Assembly: GCF_001543205.1 (NCBI RefSeq)
Contig: NZ_CP014162.1
Span: 558,001 to 622,000, forward strand
DNA length: 64,000 nucleotides
Reading direction: 5' to 3'
Origin: Aerococcus urinaeequi
GTDB lineage: Bacteria > Bacillota > Bacilli > Lactobacillales > Aerococcaceae
Of this stretch, positions 1 to 8,310 are shown in pieces. Each line of letters opens with the position of its first letter. Position 1 is the first letter of the stretch. Made by a program: the position numbers and the translations under genes. The notes under the pieces are model-generated. The model did not search any database. It was not told where the DNA came from and saw only the letters and a program-made list of their open reading frames with translations.

Positions 1-1168
1 CGATACCATTGGCGCTTTCTAGTAAGGCTGCTCCTGAAATCGCAATGACTGTCCCCATGTTAGACCATGAGAAGTATGCCATCATTTGACTTGAGAAGAA
101 GATGATGACGATGAAGCTACCCATATCAGCCATTGATGAAGATAACATCCGAGACAAATCGTGTGAATCTTTGACTTGGCCGGTCATCTTACCGTATACG
201 AAACCTGGTACGAAGAACATAATTGTCATCAAGACTGTGATACCATCCATAAATGGTGAACCAGAAATTAACGAACCTGTTTCAGCATTTGCTAAGAATG
301 AATTTGGCATCAAGGCTAAAACTGCAACAATAACGATTGTCGCTAGTAATGACCAGTTTGCATATTTAACTGCTTTGATTTCCTTGTCTGATAATGAGCC
401 ACCTTTGTGAGCCGCTGGTAATTCCTCACCGGCAAATTCAGGTTGGTACTCACCCATTTGTGGTAATGAAATTTTAGTCAGTACGAAGTAAATAACTGGT
501 ACTAATACAAATGTTGAAACGAAGATGAAATAGTAGTTCATCGCAACATTTAGTTCAATATCTGGCAAAATAGTCTGTGCTGCTGATTCTGTAAAGGGGA
601 ATACTAAGGCATCAGACATCCCCAACATCACGTTGGCCGCAAAGGCTGCAAGTGATGATACATAACCTAGAACTGCACCGGCCATTGGGTTTAAACCAAT
701 TTTCAAGAAGGTTAAGGCTGCTAACGGTGGCAATACGATTGGACCAGCGTCCCCAGCGATATTGGCAATTACACCTGCAAAAATGATGATCAGCAAGATG
801 TATTGCTTGGGCGCTTTCTCCACTACGTTAGTTAGAACCGCTTCAAAGTAACCTGATTTCTCAGCCATACCTACACCAAGCATAATAACTAACACGGCTG
901 ACAAGGCTGGGAATCCGGCAAAGTTTGTCCCTGCTTCTGATATCATGCGAGCAAAGTATTCACCAGTTAGCAAGTTATTTACTGCAACCTCTGAATTATC
1001 TACTGGATTGACAACCGATACCCCAAACATACTCATTACCCATGACGCTAGAATAACTAGAATACTTAGGTAAATGAAGATCATAATTGGTGAAGGCATT
1101 TTGTTCCCTACACGTTCAATTCCGTTAAGGATACGGAGTAACCGTGATTCTTGTTGTTTTTCTTCCAC
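1..1168 (-). CDS. AbgT family transporter, 3' end cut by the window edge
   Basis: Membrane transporter of the AbgT family, known for uptake of p-aminobenzoyl-glutamate or, in some members, antimetabolite efflux. About 389 N-terminal residues are visible of a family length near 510; the C-terminus lies beyond base 1. The protein opens with a short soluble stretch, then hydrophobic segments, a family-like NIAGDAGPIVLPPLAAL segment near residue 145, and a long soluble loop near residues 250-275. The start is a GTG at 1168 behind AAGAGATGA; the ATG just upstream runs into a stop after two codons. The next upstream gene on the same strand is a folate cyclodeaminase, so a folate-related role is plausible but is inference. 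The exact substrate is unknown. Confidence 0.88.
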   Translation of the reverse strand, partial: MEEKQQESRLLRILNGIERVGNKMPSPIMIFIYLSILVILASWVMSMFGVSVVNPVDNSEVAVNNLLTGEYFARMISEAGTNFAGFPALSAVLVIMLGVGMAEKSGYFEAVLTNVVEKAPKQYILLIIIFAGVIANIAGDAGPIVLPPLAALTFLKIGLNPMAGAVLGYVSSLAAFAANVMLGMSDALVFPFTESAAQTILPDIELNVAMNYYFIFVSTFVLVPVIYFVLTKISLPQMGEYQPEFAGEELPAAHKGGSLSDKEIKAVKYANWSLLATIVIVAVLALMPNSFLANAETGSLISGSPFMDGITVLMTIMFFVPGFVYGKMTGQVKDSHDLSRMLSSSMADMGSFIVIIFFSSQMMAYFSWSNMGTVIAISGAALLESANGI

Positions 1169-1315
1169 TTATTTCATCTCTTTTCTTATTGTAATTCTTG
1201 CCTAGCTTTTCACTATTGTTTAGATTATAAAGATTCCATTAAATTTCTTCAAGTCTTTGTTAAATTTTGCATATTTTTTAACATTTCTTTAGTAGGTAAT
1301 CTCCGTTTTTCCAAA

Positions 1316-1346
1316 CAAAAAGACCCATATCATCTTTATATGGATC
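1316..1346 (-). terminator. Terminator after the cyclodeaminase gene
   Basis: On the minus strand a 9-bp stem (GATCCATAT with ATATGGGTC, one G-T pair, 7-base loop) is followed by CTTTTTG. It lies about 55 bases past the cyclodeaminase stop and separates it from the AbgT-type gene. Confidence 0.7.
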
Positions 1347-1400
1347 GATTTGTTAGATTTGTATTTCCTGTGAAAGAGGCTATTATAAATTATAGAACTT

Positions 1401-2006
1401 TTAACGACTAGCTACAGTTTCGGTGATTGTTTGAATTGCGGCTTCACTTCTTTGAATCAAGTCTTTTCCTTTGGCGCCTAATGCTGCTTGTAGGTTTTCG
1501 TCTTTTAATAATAAGACGTTTTCTTCAACATTTTCGTTGGCTGCTTGGATAGCCGTTTTCAGCATAGTTGTACCAACGGTGACATCGGCCATCACAGACT
1601 TGCGTCCTAGGCTAGCGACTTGGGTCATAATTTCTAAGGCTTGTGTTGCATGGTCCATGATTTCCAATGGCACTTCTGTGGCAATTTTTAAGCCTGCTTG
1701 AATTGCCTGTACACGGTCAGCTTTTTCTTGGTCAGTGGCTTTTGGTAATTTGAATGCACCGAATAGTTGGTTTGATGCGTCTTCATCCCCTTGCACCAAA
1801 GCGAACAGTGCTTCTTGGTGGCTAGTCATTTGATTGACTAGACCCGTCAGCAAATCAAGGTCAGCCCCTTTTTGCTTTTCAATAGTAATATTTAGGACCA
1901 TGTTACCTAAGGCTGCGCCCATTGTGCCGGCGTATGCTGCTGCTGACCCACCCCCTGGTGCTGATTGGCTTGAGGCTAATGCTTCGATATAAGTGTACAT
2001 TTCCAT
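1401..2006 (-). CDS. Cyclodeaminase/cyclohydrolase family protein (FTCD C-terminal domain type)
   Basis: Stand-alone protein of the formiminotransferase-cyclodeaminase C-terminal family, 201 residues, the usual size for the single-domain form. Members act on formimino- or methenyl-tetrahydrofolate in one-carbon metabolism. The N-terminal signature SAPGGGSAAAYAG (residues 15-27) and the helical body with a conserved GRKSVMADV segment (about residues 134-142) support the call. The start is ATG at 2006 behind AAGGGAG. It is cytosolic. No formiminotransferase domain or histidine-degradation gene is adjacent, so the exact reaction (cyclohydrolase or deaminase) is not settled. A DUF554 membrane gene lies 62 bases upstream on the same strand. 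Confidence 0.88.
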   Translation of the reverse strand: MEMYTYIEALASSQSAPGGGSAAAYAGTMGAALGNMVLNITIEKQKGADLDLLTGLVNQMTSHQEALFALVQGDEDASNQLFGAFKLPKATDQEKADRVQAIQAGLKIATEVPLEIMDHATQALEIMTQVASLGRKSVMADVTVGTTMLKTAIQAANENVEENVLLLKDENLQAALGAKGKDLIQRSEAAIQTITETVASR

Positions 2007-2068
2007 GATAATTTCTCCCTTTAAATGATTTTTTGAGTGATAATTTGAATAAATTCTTCTATATAATA

Positions 2069-2761
2069 TTAAAACAAATTGAATAGTGGAATTAAAACGA
2101 TTGGTACGAACATAGATGGTGCGATGTTCATGACTTTGATGTCTGTGATTTGTAAGAGATTGAAGCCTAAGCCCATAATAATGAGGGACCCTACTGCACC
2201 GATTTCTGTGGTTACGACATCACCTAATAAGGGCGCTATGGATGCGGATAATAATGATAAGGCTGCTTCATAAATAAATAATGGGATAGCGGCAAAGGCT
2301 GACCCGATCCCAAGGGTTGACGACAAGACAAAGACGAACACAAAGTCTAAGATGGATTTGGCGTACATGGTGGTGTGGTCTAGGAATAAACCAGACTGCA
2401 GGGACCCGATGATGGCCATTGCGCCGACTACAACGAATAAGGTAGCCGATACAAAGGCTTCTTGAAAGGTCGATTCACCTTCGTTAGCTACTCTTTCTTG
2501 GAGTCTTAAGGCAAAATGGTTAAATTTCCCGTCGAAGTCAACTGTTTCACCTATTAAGGTTCCAATCACTAAGGACAGCACCATGACGATTAAATCGTCT
2601 GTTTCAAGAGCACCCTGGATACCAATAAATATAACGACCAAGGCGACGGCTGTCATTATGCCTTTTCGCGTGTTGTTTTTTAAGAGATGACCGAATGTCG
2701 TCCCTACACCTGCCCCAAATACTACGCTAATCGCGTTCACAATTGCCCCAAATATGACCAT
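2069..2761 (-). CDS. DUF554 family membrane protein
   Basis: A 230-residue polytopic membrane protein of the DUF554 (YdfK/YqgA) family, whose function is unknown. It shows the family pattern: an N-terminal glycine-rich membrane segment (GAIVNAISVVFGAGVGT), a repeated short-helix layout, a DFDGKFNHFALRLQERV amphipathic stretch near residues 75-91, and a hydrophobic C-terminus. Roughly six or seven membrane segments can be seen. The start at 2761 follows GAGGAG. It is the gene next upstream of the cyclodeaminase and probably shares its transcript, and it is divergent from glnA. No function can be assigned. Confidence 0.88.
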   Translation of the reverse strand: MVIFGAIVNAISVVFGAGVGTTFGHLLKNNTRKGIMTAVALVVIFIGIQGALETDDLIVMVLSLVIGTLIGETVDFDGKFNHFALRLQERVANEGESTFQEAFVSATLFVVVGAMAIIGSLQSGLFLDHTTMYAKSILDFVFVFVLSSTLGIGSAFAAIPLFIYEAALSLLSASIAPLLGDVVTTEIGAVGSLIIMGLGFNLLQITDIKVMNIAPSMFVPIVLIPLFNLF

Positions 2762-2862
2762 GTCTTAACTCCTCTTATCTTCATTTTCTTTTGAATTTGA
2801 TTATAACAAATAATGAGATTTTTATGTGGAACTTGTTAATATTTTATAAAAACCGATTTCCA

Positions 2863-2879
2863 TGTTATATTTTGTTACA
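2863..2879 (+). promoter_or_regulatory. GlnR/TnrA-type operator upstream of glnA
   Basis: TGTTATATTTTGTTACA matches the GlnR/TnrA consensus TGTNA-N7-TNACA at every fixed base. It ends 18 bases before the glnA -35 element. A weaker half-match (TGTTA at 2834-2838) sits upstream. The consensus is established for Bacillus and streptococci; binding here is inferred. Confidence 0.8.
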
Positions 2880-2897
2880 CAAAACGTTAATTTAACC

Positions 2898-2926
2898 TTG
2901 CATTCTATTAAAAATACATTCATAAT
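2898..2926 (+). promoter_or_regulatory. glnA promoter
   Basis: TTGCAT (-35) and CATAAT (-10) are separated by 17 bases; the shifted TAATAC would give 19. It lies between the GlnR-type box and the glnA ribosome-binding site. Confidence 0.6.
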
Positions 2927-2970
2927 ACAAAAGTAGTTAAATTTAGGACGACAATAAAGGAGCAAAATTT

Positions 2971-4305
2971 ATGCCAACATGGACAAGAGAAGCAATCTTT
3001 GAAGACGCACAAGAAAAAAATGTACATTTTATTCGCCTAGCTTTTTCGGATGTTAACGGTATTTTGAAAAACGTTGAAATCCCAGTATCACAGCTAGACA
3101 AGGCCTTAGACAACGAAATGGCTTTCGATGGTTCTTCAATTGACGGTTTCGTCCGCATCGAAGAAGCAGATATGAAGCTATACCCAGATTTAAATACTTG
3201 GACAGTATTCCCTTGGGGTTCTGATGACAGAAAAGTTGCCATCTTAATTTGCGATATCTATACAACTGATGGTGAACCATTTGCGGCAGACCCTCGTGGT
3301 AACTTAAAACGCATGGTTGAAAAATTAGATGACTTTGGTTTCTCAGCTTTCAACTTGGGACCTGAACCAGAATTCTTCTTATTTAAACTTGCAGAAGACG
3401 GCAACCCAACGACTCGTGTAAATGATGTTGGTGGTTACTTCGACGTAGCACCTGTAGACTTAGGTGAAAACTGTCGCCGTGAAATTGTATTAGTCCTTGA
3501 GGACCTTGGCTTTGAGGTTGAAGCTTCTCACCATGAGGTTGCTATTGGCCAGCACGAAATTGATTTTAAATATACTGATGTTGTTGATGCTTGCGATAAG
3601 ATTCAATTATTCAAATTAATCGTTAAAACTGTTGCGCGTAAATATAACTTGCATGCTACTTTCATGCCAAAACCTATTTACGGTATAAATGGTTCAGGTA
3701 TGCACTGTAACATGTCTCTATTCAAGGGTAGCGAAAATGTCTTCTTTGATGGAGATTCTGAAACACAATTATCTGAAACAGCTATGCAATTTATCGCTGG
3801 TGTCTTAGAACATGCTAAAGCGATCACTGCAGTTGCTAACCCAATTGTAAACTCATACAAACGTTTAGTTTCAGGTTACGAAGCACCAGTAAATATTGCT
3901 TGGTCTACTCGTAACCGTTCACCACTAATCCGTATCCCATCTGCTCGCGGGAAATCAACACGTGTTGAATTACGTTCAGTTGACCCAGCGGCTAACCCTT
4001 ACTTAGCACTTGCTGCTATCTTAGGTGCTGGTCTTAAAGGTATCGAAGACGAAATGGTTGCACCTGCACCAATTTCTCGTAACGTATACAAAATGACAGC
4101 TGATGAATTAGTTAACGGTGGCATTGATAAATTACCTAGCTCTCTATCTCGCGCTTTAGACGAATTAGAAATCGACAGCGTAGTACAAGATGCTTTAGGT
4201 GCACACATCACTGCAAACTTCATCTCAAGCAAACGTATTGAATGCCAAGAATACTTACACCAGGTAACTGACTGGGAATTAAATACATACTTAGAACAAT
4301 ATTAA
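2971..4305 (+). CDS. glnA: Type I glutamine synthetase
   Basis: Makes glutamine from glutamate, ammonia and ATP; a cytosolic dodecamer in this family. The 444 residues match the GSI-alpha type of Firmicutes. Visible signatures are the substrate-loop DGSSIDGF (about residues 53-60), PEPEFFLF (about 131-138), GSGMHCNMS near residue 241, and NRSPLIRIP near residue 318. GSI-alpha enzymes are controlled by feedback inhibition and by protein contact with GlnR or TnrA, not by adenylylation. The ATG follows AAAGGAG. It stands alone between a GlnR-type operator and a strong terminator. The usual Firmicute partner glnR is not next to it, so the regulator must be encoded elsewhere. Confidence 0.98.
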   Translation: MPTWTREAIFEDAQEKNVHFIRLAFSDVNGILKNVEIPVSQLDKALDNEMAFDGSSIDGFVRIEEADMKLYPDLNTWTVFPWGSDDRKVAILICDIYTTDGEPFAADPRGNLKRMVEKLDDFGFSAFNLGPEPEFFLFKLAEDGNPTTRVNDVGGYFDVAPVDLGENCRREIVLVLEDLGFEVEASHHEVAIGQHEIDFKYTDVVDACDKIQLFKLIVKTVARKYNLHATFMPKPIYGINGSGMHCNMSLFKGSENVFFDGDSETQLSETAMQFIAGVLEHAKAITAVANPIVNSYKRLVSGYEAPVNIAWSTRNRSPLIRIPSARGKSTRVELRSVDPAANPYLALAAILGAGLKGIEDEMVAPAPISRNVYKMTADELVNGGIDKLPSSLSRALDELEIDSVVQDALGAHITANFISSKRIECQEYLHQVTDWELNTYLEQY

Positions 4306-4319
4306 TTTTGTAAAAATGG

Positions 4320-4352
4320 ACACGACTTGGCGAAAGCTAGGTCGTGTTTTTT
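4320..4352 (+). terminator. glnA terminator
   Basis: ACACGAC pairs with GTCGTGT around an inner AGCTT-type stem, followed by TTTTTT. It begins 15 bases after the glnA stop. Confidence 0.9.
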
Positions 4353-4368
4353 AATTGTATACGAATAG

Positions 4369-4407
4369 AAAAAACGCATGACCTAGAAAGGAGTCCAGAT
4401 CATGCGT
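4369..4407 (-). terminator. Probable terminator hairpin, minus strand
   Basis: ACGCATGA and TCATGCGT form an 8-bp stem with a long inner part, and a T-run follows on the minus strand. It faces the DUF975 gene and would end any transcript passing through the structured 3' region. Confidence 0.55.
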
Positions 4408-4424
4408 TTAAAATTGGTTATTCA

Positions 4425-4506
4425 TTTTATTATTCAGTTGTGCTTTAGCCTTTACTCTCCTAAATGCGTTAGAGTGCTACCTGCCTAAGCGCCAAAGCTC
4501 GCACCC
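4425..4506. other. Unexplained structured gap between glnA and the DUF975 gene
   Basis: No open reading frame is convincing here. On the plus strand AGAGTGC (4469-4475) can pair with GCACCCTCT near 4490-4500 (CC bulged), followed by TTTTT, which looks like a terminator with no gene in front of it. A small RNA on the plus strand or a 3' UTR structure of the DUF975 transcript are both possible. I cannot name it. Confidence 0.3.
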
Positions 4507-4511
4507 TCTTT

Positions 4512-5345
4512 TTAAAAGTCGTTCCAGTTTTTGTCGTCTGTATACTTATCATCCACAAATCTGTGGTTGGTTTTGTATATGGACGTTTTTTCTTTTCTTG
4601 TAATTCCGCGGTATGTGTTGCCTTGTTTTTTGACTTTGCGGTTTGGTCTCGGCGTGTATTCGTCTTCTTCTACAAGGAACTCTTTGGTCCGGTGCTTTCT
4701 AGCTTGGCTTAGTCGGGATACTTTTTCCGGGTAGCCAGTTTCATCTAATGCTTCTTCGTAGAAGTTGATTAAGGCTAGGCTGTGGTAGGGTTTGACGTAG
4801 AAGTAGGCTAATCCTAGCGTGAATGGAATCAATAGGTACCATCCGATAAAGCGGAGGTTTAGCCAGATAAATCGCCATTTCCGGCCGCGCATCATCCGTC
4901 GGGACTCTGTGATGGCCTCGGATGCTGTTAGGATTGGGAAGTCGATGATTAAATAATCGGTCATGGCGTAGCCTATACTCTTATAAACCGCTGGGATAAA
5001 TAATAACAATGACCACATGAGTAGGTAAAAACCACGTAGGAATCCTGCCCAAGTGAATTTAATTGAATCGCGCATGATTGGCCCAATAATGTCACGATGG
5101 ATTCGTATCGGTCGTTGGTTATTCTTCACCATCAATGACCGTATATAAGCCATTTCAGCTCCGGCAATAAAAACGATCTCGATGATAATAATCAAGACGC
5201 TGATGGGAAAAAGGACGAAGGATACTGCAGTTGGTACGGTCCCAATTATCCATACGATTGCCCAATAAATAATGGTAAATAAAACAAACCAACCTGTATT
5301 TTGGCTTAGCGTCTCTTTAGCTTTTACTTTTAAATTTCTTCGCAA
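4512..5345 (-). CDS. DUF975 family membrane protein
   Basis: A 277-residue DUF975 protein of unknown function. It shows an N-terminal hydrophobic pair (about residues 20-70), a central membrane segment pair, the family-typical ITESRRMMRGRKWRF stretch (about residues 147-161) and a last membrane region, then a charged tail of about 70 residues with KHRTKEF and RPNRKVKK. The start is a TTG at 5345 placed nine bases after GGAGG; the codon just before is TGA, so it cannot begin earlier. It is a single gene with a hairpin on each side. The long basic tail may touch RNA, DNA or membrane lipid, but that is a guess. Confidence 0.85.
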   Translation of the reverse strand: MRRNLKVKAKETLSQNTGWFVLFTIIYWAIVWIIGTVPTAVSFVLFPISVLIIIIEIVFIAGAEMAYIRSLMVKNNQRPIRIHRDIIGPIMRDSIKFTWAGFLRGFYLLMWSLLLFIPAVYKSIGYAMTDYLIIDFPILTASEAITESRRMMRGRKWRFIWLNLRFIGWYLLIPFTLGLAYFYVKPYHSLALINFYEEALDETGYPEKVSRLSQARKHRTKEFLVEEDEYTPRPNRKVKKQGNTYRGITRKEKTSIYKTNHRFVDDKYTDDKNWNDF

Positions 5346-5512
5346 TCACGGTCACCTCCTCATAAAAATAATCAATTGATTGTGTTCATATAATACTTGT
5401 CTAATCGATGAACTGGTAAACACCAATACTTGCCTTTCAGACCAGCTAATCTTATATAAGTATTTTATCAAATTCCCAAGTTTCGCCATCCACCCTAGGA
5501 CCTATTTCGCGC

Positions 5513-5546
5513 AAAAGAATAACCTTGAATACCGTGGTAGTCAAGG
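5513..5546 (-). terminator. Terminator after the YugP-like gene
   Basis: CCTTGA pairs with TCAAGG around an inner TAC/GTA stem. T-rich tracts follow on both strands, so it may act in both directions. Confidence 0.65.
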
Positions 5547-5577
5547 CTATCTTTTTACCGATGTTAATGGCTAAATC

Positions 5578-6276
5578 TTAGTCGCGAGAACGACCGCCAA
5601 ATAAAATCAAGACACGCAGTAGTGACAAGGCACCTGCGATAGCTGAAGCGACGTAAGTCATAGCTGCAGCGTTCAAGGTTTTACGGGCATATGGTAATTC
5701 TTTGGCTGTTAAAATATGCCCATCTTCCATAATTTGTAGCGCACGTTTAGAGGCGTCAAATTCGACTGGTAAAGTCACTAATTGGAAAAGTAAGGTTAAG
5801 GAGAACAAAATGATCCCAATATTGATAAAGGTCTCGTTATAGCCTGCGATGGCACCTAGGATTAAGATTGGCCAAGACAGTTTTGAACCGATATTGACAA
5901 CGGGTACAATTTTTTGACGTAGGGTCATCATGAAATAACCTTGAGCGTCTTGAACCGCGTGCCCACACTCATGGGCTGCAACCCCGATAGCAGCAATCGA
6001 TTTTGAATCGGCTGTTGCGTCTGATAAACGCAATACTTTATTGCTTGGATCGTAGTGGTCGGTTAAGTTACCAGAAATTCGTTCAACACGAACGTTGGTA
6101 ATACCTGAATATTCTAGGATGAATTCGGCAACTTGGGTACCGGTCATTCCTTTTGCAGTGGCATATTTACTATATTTATTAAATGTTCGATTTACGTTGG
6201 CACTTGCGATTGACGCGATTACAGCACCAATAATAATTAAGATATAAGTCCAGTCAAACATCATGGGAAAAAACAT
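5578..6276 (-). CDS. YugP-like zinc membrane metallopeptidase
   Basis: Membrane-bound neutral zinc protease of the YugP family (232 residues, normal length). The zinc motif HECGH is at residues 102-106, inside AAHECGHAVQDA. An N-terminal membrane segment (about 9-27) and three more in the C-terminal half (about 125-170 and 205-225) anchor it, and the FDASKRAL motif near residue 174 is also typical of the family. The start at 6276 follows AAGGAG. Its substrates are not known; relatives are treated as housekeeping quality-control proteases. It is a single-gene unit. Confidence 0.9.
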   Translation of the reverse strand: MFFPMMFDWTYILIIIGAVIASIASANVNRTFNKYSKYATAKGMTGTQVAEFILEYSGITNVRVERISGNLTDHYDPSNKVLRLSDATADSKSIAAIGVAAHECGHAVQDAQGYFMMTLRQKIVPVVNIGSKLSWPILILGAIAGYNETFINIGIILFSLTLLFQLVTLPVEFDASKRALQIMEDGHILTAKELPYARKTLNAAAMTYVASAIAGALSLLRVLILFGGRSRD

Positions 6277-6338
6277 CGAATCACTCCTTCTCTCATATTA
6301 TAACAGCTAACCTCGCCCTGACCAATGCAGATACTAGG

Positions 6339-7352
6339 TTAGGGGTTCATAATTTGTTGGTGGATGATGTCGATAACTTCCTGACTTTCTGGTAGGTTGT
6401 TCAGGTAGAATTCATGGTGCATGTAATCAAACTGGTAATAGTTACTAGTATGATTATGGGCACGTAATCGACGGTGCAGCCAACGGCCGTCGCAGGCGTG
6501 GCTGTCATCCGATCCGTTAATAAAATCGACTGCTGGCATTGAATCAATTGGCATTTTGGCATAGTTCAAGGCTGGGTTTTTATCCCGCCAGATCGTTTTT
6601 AAGGCATTAACCTTGGTCGCGTCAAATTGCACATCGTTTGGGTTGATGTTGACGTCATCAAAGCTTGTGTTTAGCCATGGTGACAGTAAAATCACCCGTT
6701 TCACTGGTTGGCCGATTTGGTCCATCCGGTCCGCAACCAATAAGGCTGGAATCGCACCTGTATCAGAAGCAAGAAAGTAGACATTTTCTAGTGACCGTCC
6801 CGTTTTGTCAGCGTTCTCTTCTATTAGAGCTGTAATCCGCCCGGTTTCAGCCTCTAAGTCATAGTTAGCGAATGACCGCAGCAAGGGAATTGATACATTC
6901 GCCTCATCTTCAAAGCGGTTAGCTATTTTTCGGGCGAAGGCCCATTCACGCTCTTGTAAGGTATGAATCCCGCTACCGCCATGAAAATAAATAATCCAGG
7001 GTTTGTCATTCTTTGTAGGCGTGTCTTGTGAGTCCAAAACCGGTTCGGTATCAATATCCGTCAGCTCGACGATGACACCCTTTTTGCCACGGTGAATCTC
7101 TGAAGCATGGTCGCGGGTAATAAAAAATAAGTTTTCGTGGTTGATGCTCCTTTTAGCTAGGTCTTCAGTTGCTTGTTTCTTGCTATTGGCAGGGGTTAAT
7201 CGATTAGCTTCTCGCTTAATCCTCATACCATCTTGTATCACCTTGCTGCGCACCGATCGCTCTTGACTCATGGCATGATAAACATAGCCGACGCCTGTTG
7301 CAGCAGCTGCTAACCCTAGTCGCCAAAGTCGGTTATTGTCCTTCTTACTCAT
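6339..7352 (-). CDS. Alpha/beta hydrolase, esterase-like, with an altered nucleophile motif
   Basis: A 337-residue protein with the fold of hormone-sensitive-lipase-type esterases: oxyanion motif HGGSG (residues 124-128), strand-turn SDTGAI (about 195-200), and a C-terminal HHEFY histidine region. The expected GDSAGG elbow reads ASDTGA, so the position of the catalytic serine is aspartate (residue 197, codon 6764-6762). It may be inactive, may use aspartate as nucleophile, or may use the neighbouring serine. Residues 8-23 are a hydrophobic N-terminal segment that could anchor it. The start at 7352 is favoured because GGGAGGAG lies nine bases before; an earlier in-frame ATG has no such site. 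It is divergent from the lipoprotein gene. Confidence 0.75.
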   Translation of the reverse strand: MSKKDNNRLWRLGLAAAATGVGYVYHAMSQERSVRSKVIQDGMRIKREANRLTPANSKKQATEDLAKRSINHENLFFITRDHASEIHRGKKGVIVELTDIDTEPVLDSQDTPTKNDKPWIIYFHGGSGIHTLQEREWAFARKIANRFEDEANVSIPLLRSFANYDLEAETGRITALIEENADKTGRSLENVYFLASDTGAIPALLVADRMDQIGQPVKRVILLSPWLNTSFDDVNINPNDVQFDATKVNALKTIWRDKNPALNYAKMPIDSMPAVDFINGSDDSHACDGRWLHRRLRAHNHTSNYYQFDYMHHEFYLNNLPESQEVIDIIHQQIMNP

Positions 7353-7657
7353 TCTTGCACGCTCCTCCCCATTTTCTTCATCATAAAACTTGCACGAGCT
7401 CTTTAGTCTATTATAACTGAACACCAGGCATTGGATAGGGACTAAAGTCCTAATTTCTGGCAAAAGAATCCCTACATTTTCCTTAGCATTTTCTAAAAAT
7501 TATATTAATTTCTTGAGAAATTCGCTTAAGTCTCGTATCATTGAGGGTATATTATACTTTATGGGTTATTATCGCAATTCTACACCCAAAAATACAGCAT
7601 TCATTTCTGTTATTCACTGCGGTAATACAAGAAAAAAATAGAATAAGGAGATAGATA

Positions 7658-8284
7658 ATGGTATTGAAGAAACTATCCACCCTTGCAATCGTCGGGGCGA
7701 GCATTGGGGTATTAGCAGCCTGCTCTAGAACACCAGACCAAGTTGTGACAAAGTCAGCCGAAAACGCCCAAACTATGATGGGGCAATTAGAATCCATTCA
7801 AACGCAGGAAATAGCCTTACAAGATGCTTTTGAAGCGGATTTAGCAGCTGACGAAAGTCTAACCAACTTGGCTGAATCAGGTACGGGTGCAACACGGGAA
7901 AACTTACAAACCAGACAAGAAGAATTTGACGAATTAAAATCGCTTTTTGAAGATTTCCAAGGTCAGGTTGAAAGTTTAAATGAATTTGACGAAACAGACT
8001 TCACAGCTGGGGAAGATTTCGCCAACTTTGATGCGTCTCGCCAATTAGCTGACAGCGTGAACACGCAAATGAGCGCCTACATTGAAAACTACCAAGCTGT
8101 TTTGGAGAAAGAAGATGCTTATTACACAAGTTTAGCAGCTGAAGACAGCGATCTAACGACCTTCTCTGACGGCCTAGCAGAAATTAACGGCAACTTCGAA
8201 ACGTCACAAGCAGCCTTATCTGAAATGTTGCCTGACTTAACGGCATTAGCCAAACTTTCGCAAACAGAAAATCAAGCACAATAA
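7658..8284 (+). CDS. YkyA-like cell-wall-associated lipoprotein
   Basis: A 208-residue lipoprotein. The signal peptide runs MVLKK then a hydrophobic core to the lipobox LAAC, with the lipidated cysteine at residue 22. The mature part is acidic and mostly helical with coiled-coil-like stretches, as in the YkyA family (putative cell-wall binding lipoproteins). The start follows AAGGAG. The stop is 26 bases before the next gene, so the two exported proteins probably form one operon. The molecular role is unknown. Confidence 0.8.
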   Translation: MVLKKLSTLAIVGASIGVLAACSRTPDQVVTKSAENAQTMMGQLESIQTQEIALQDAFEADLAADESLTNLAESGTGATRENLQTRQEEFDELKSLFEDFQGQVESLNEFDETDFTAGEDFANFDASRQLADSVNTQMSAYIENYQAVLEKEDAYYTSLAAEDSDLTTFSDGLAEINGNFETSQAALSEMLPDLTALAKLSQTENQAQ

Positions 8285-8310
8285 AATGAAATAGAACGGA
8301 GGCCAGAACC

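Noticed and set aside
102-410. Plus-strand open frame of about 100 codons
   Set aside because: It lies antisense to the AbgT-type transporter, whose minus-strand reading is clearly homologous; no ribosome site.
5380-5574. 64-codon plus-strand frame between the DUF975 and YugP-like genes
   Set aside because: No ribosome site, mixed composition, and it runs through the promoter of one gene and the terminator of the other.
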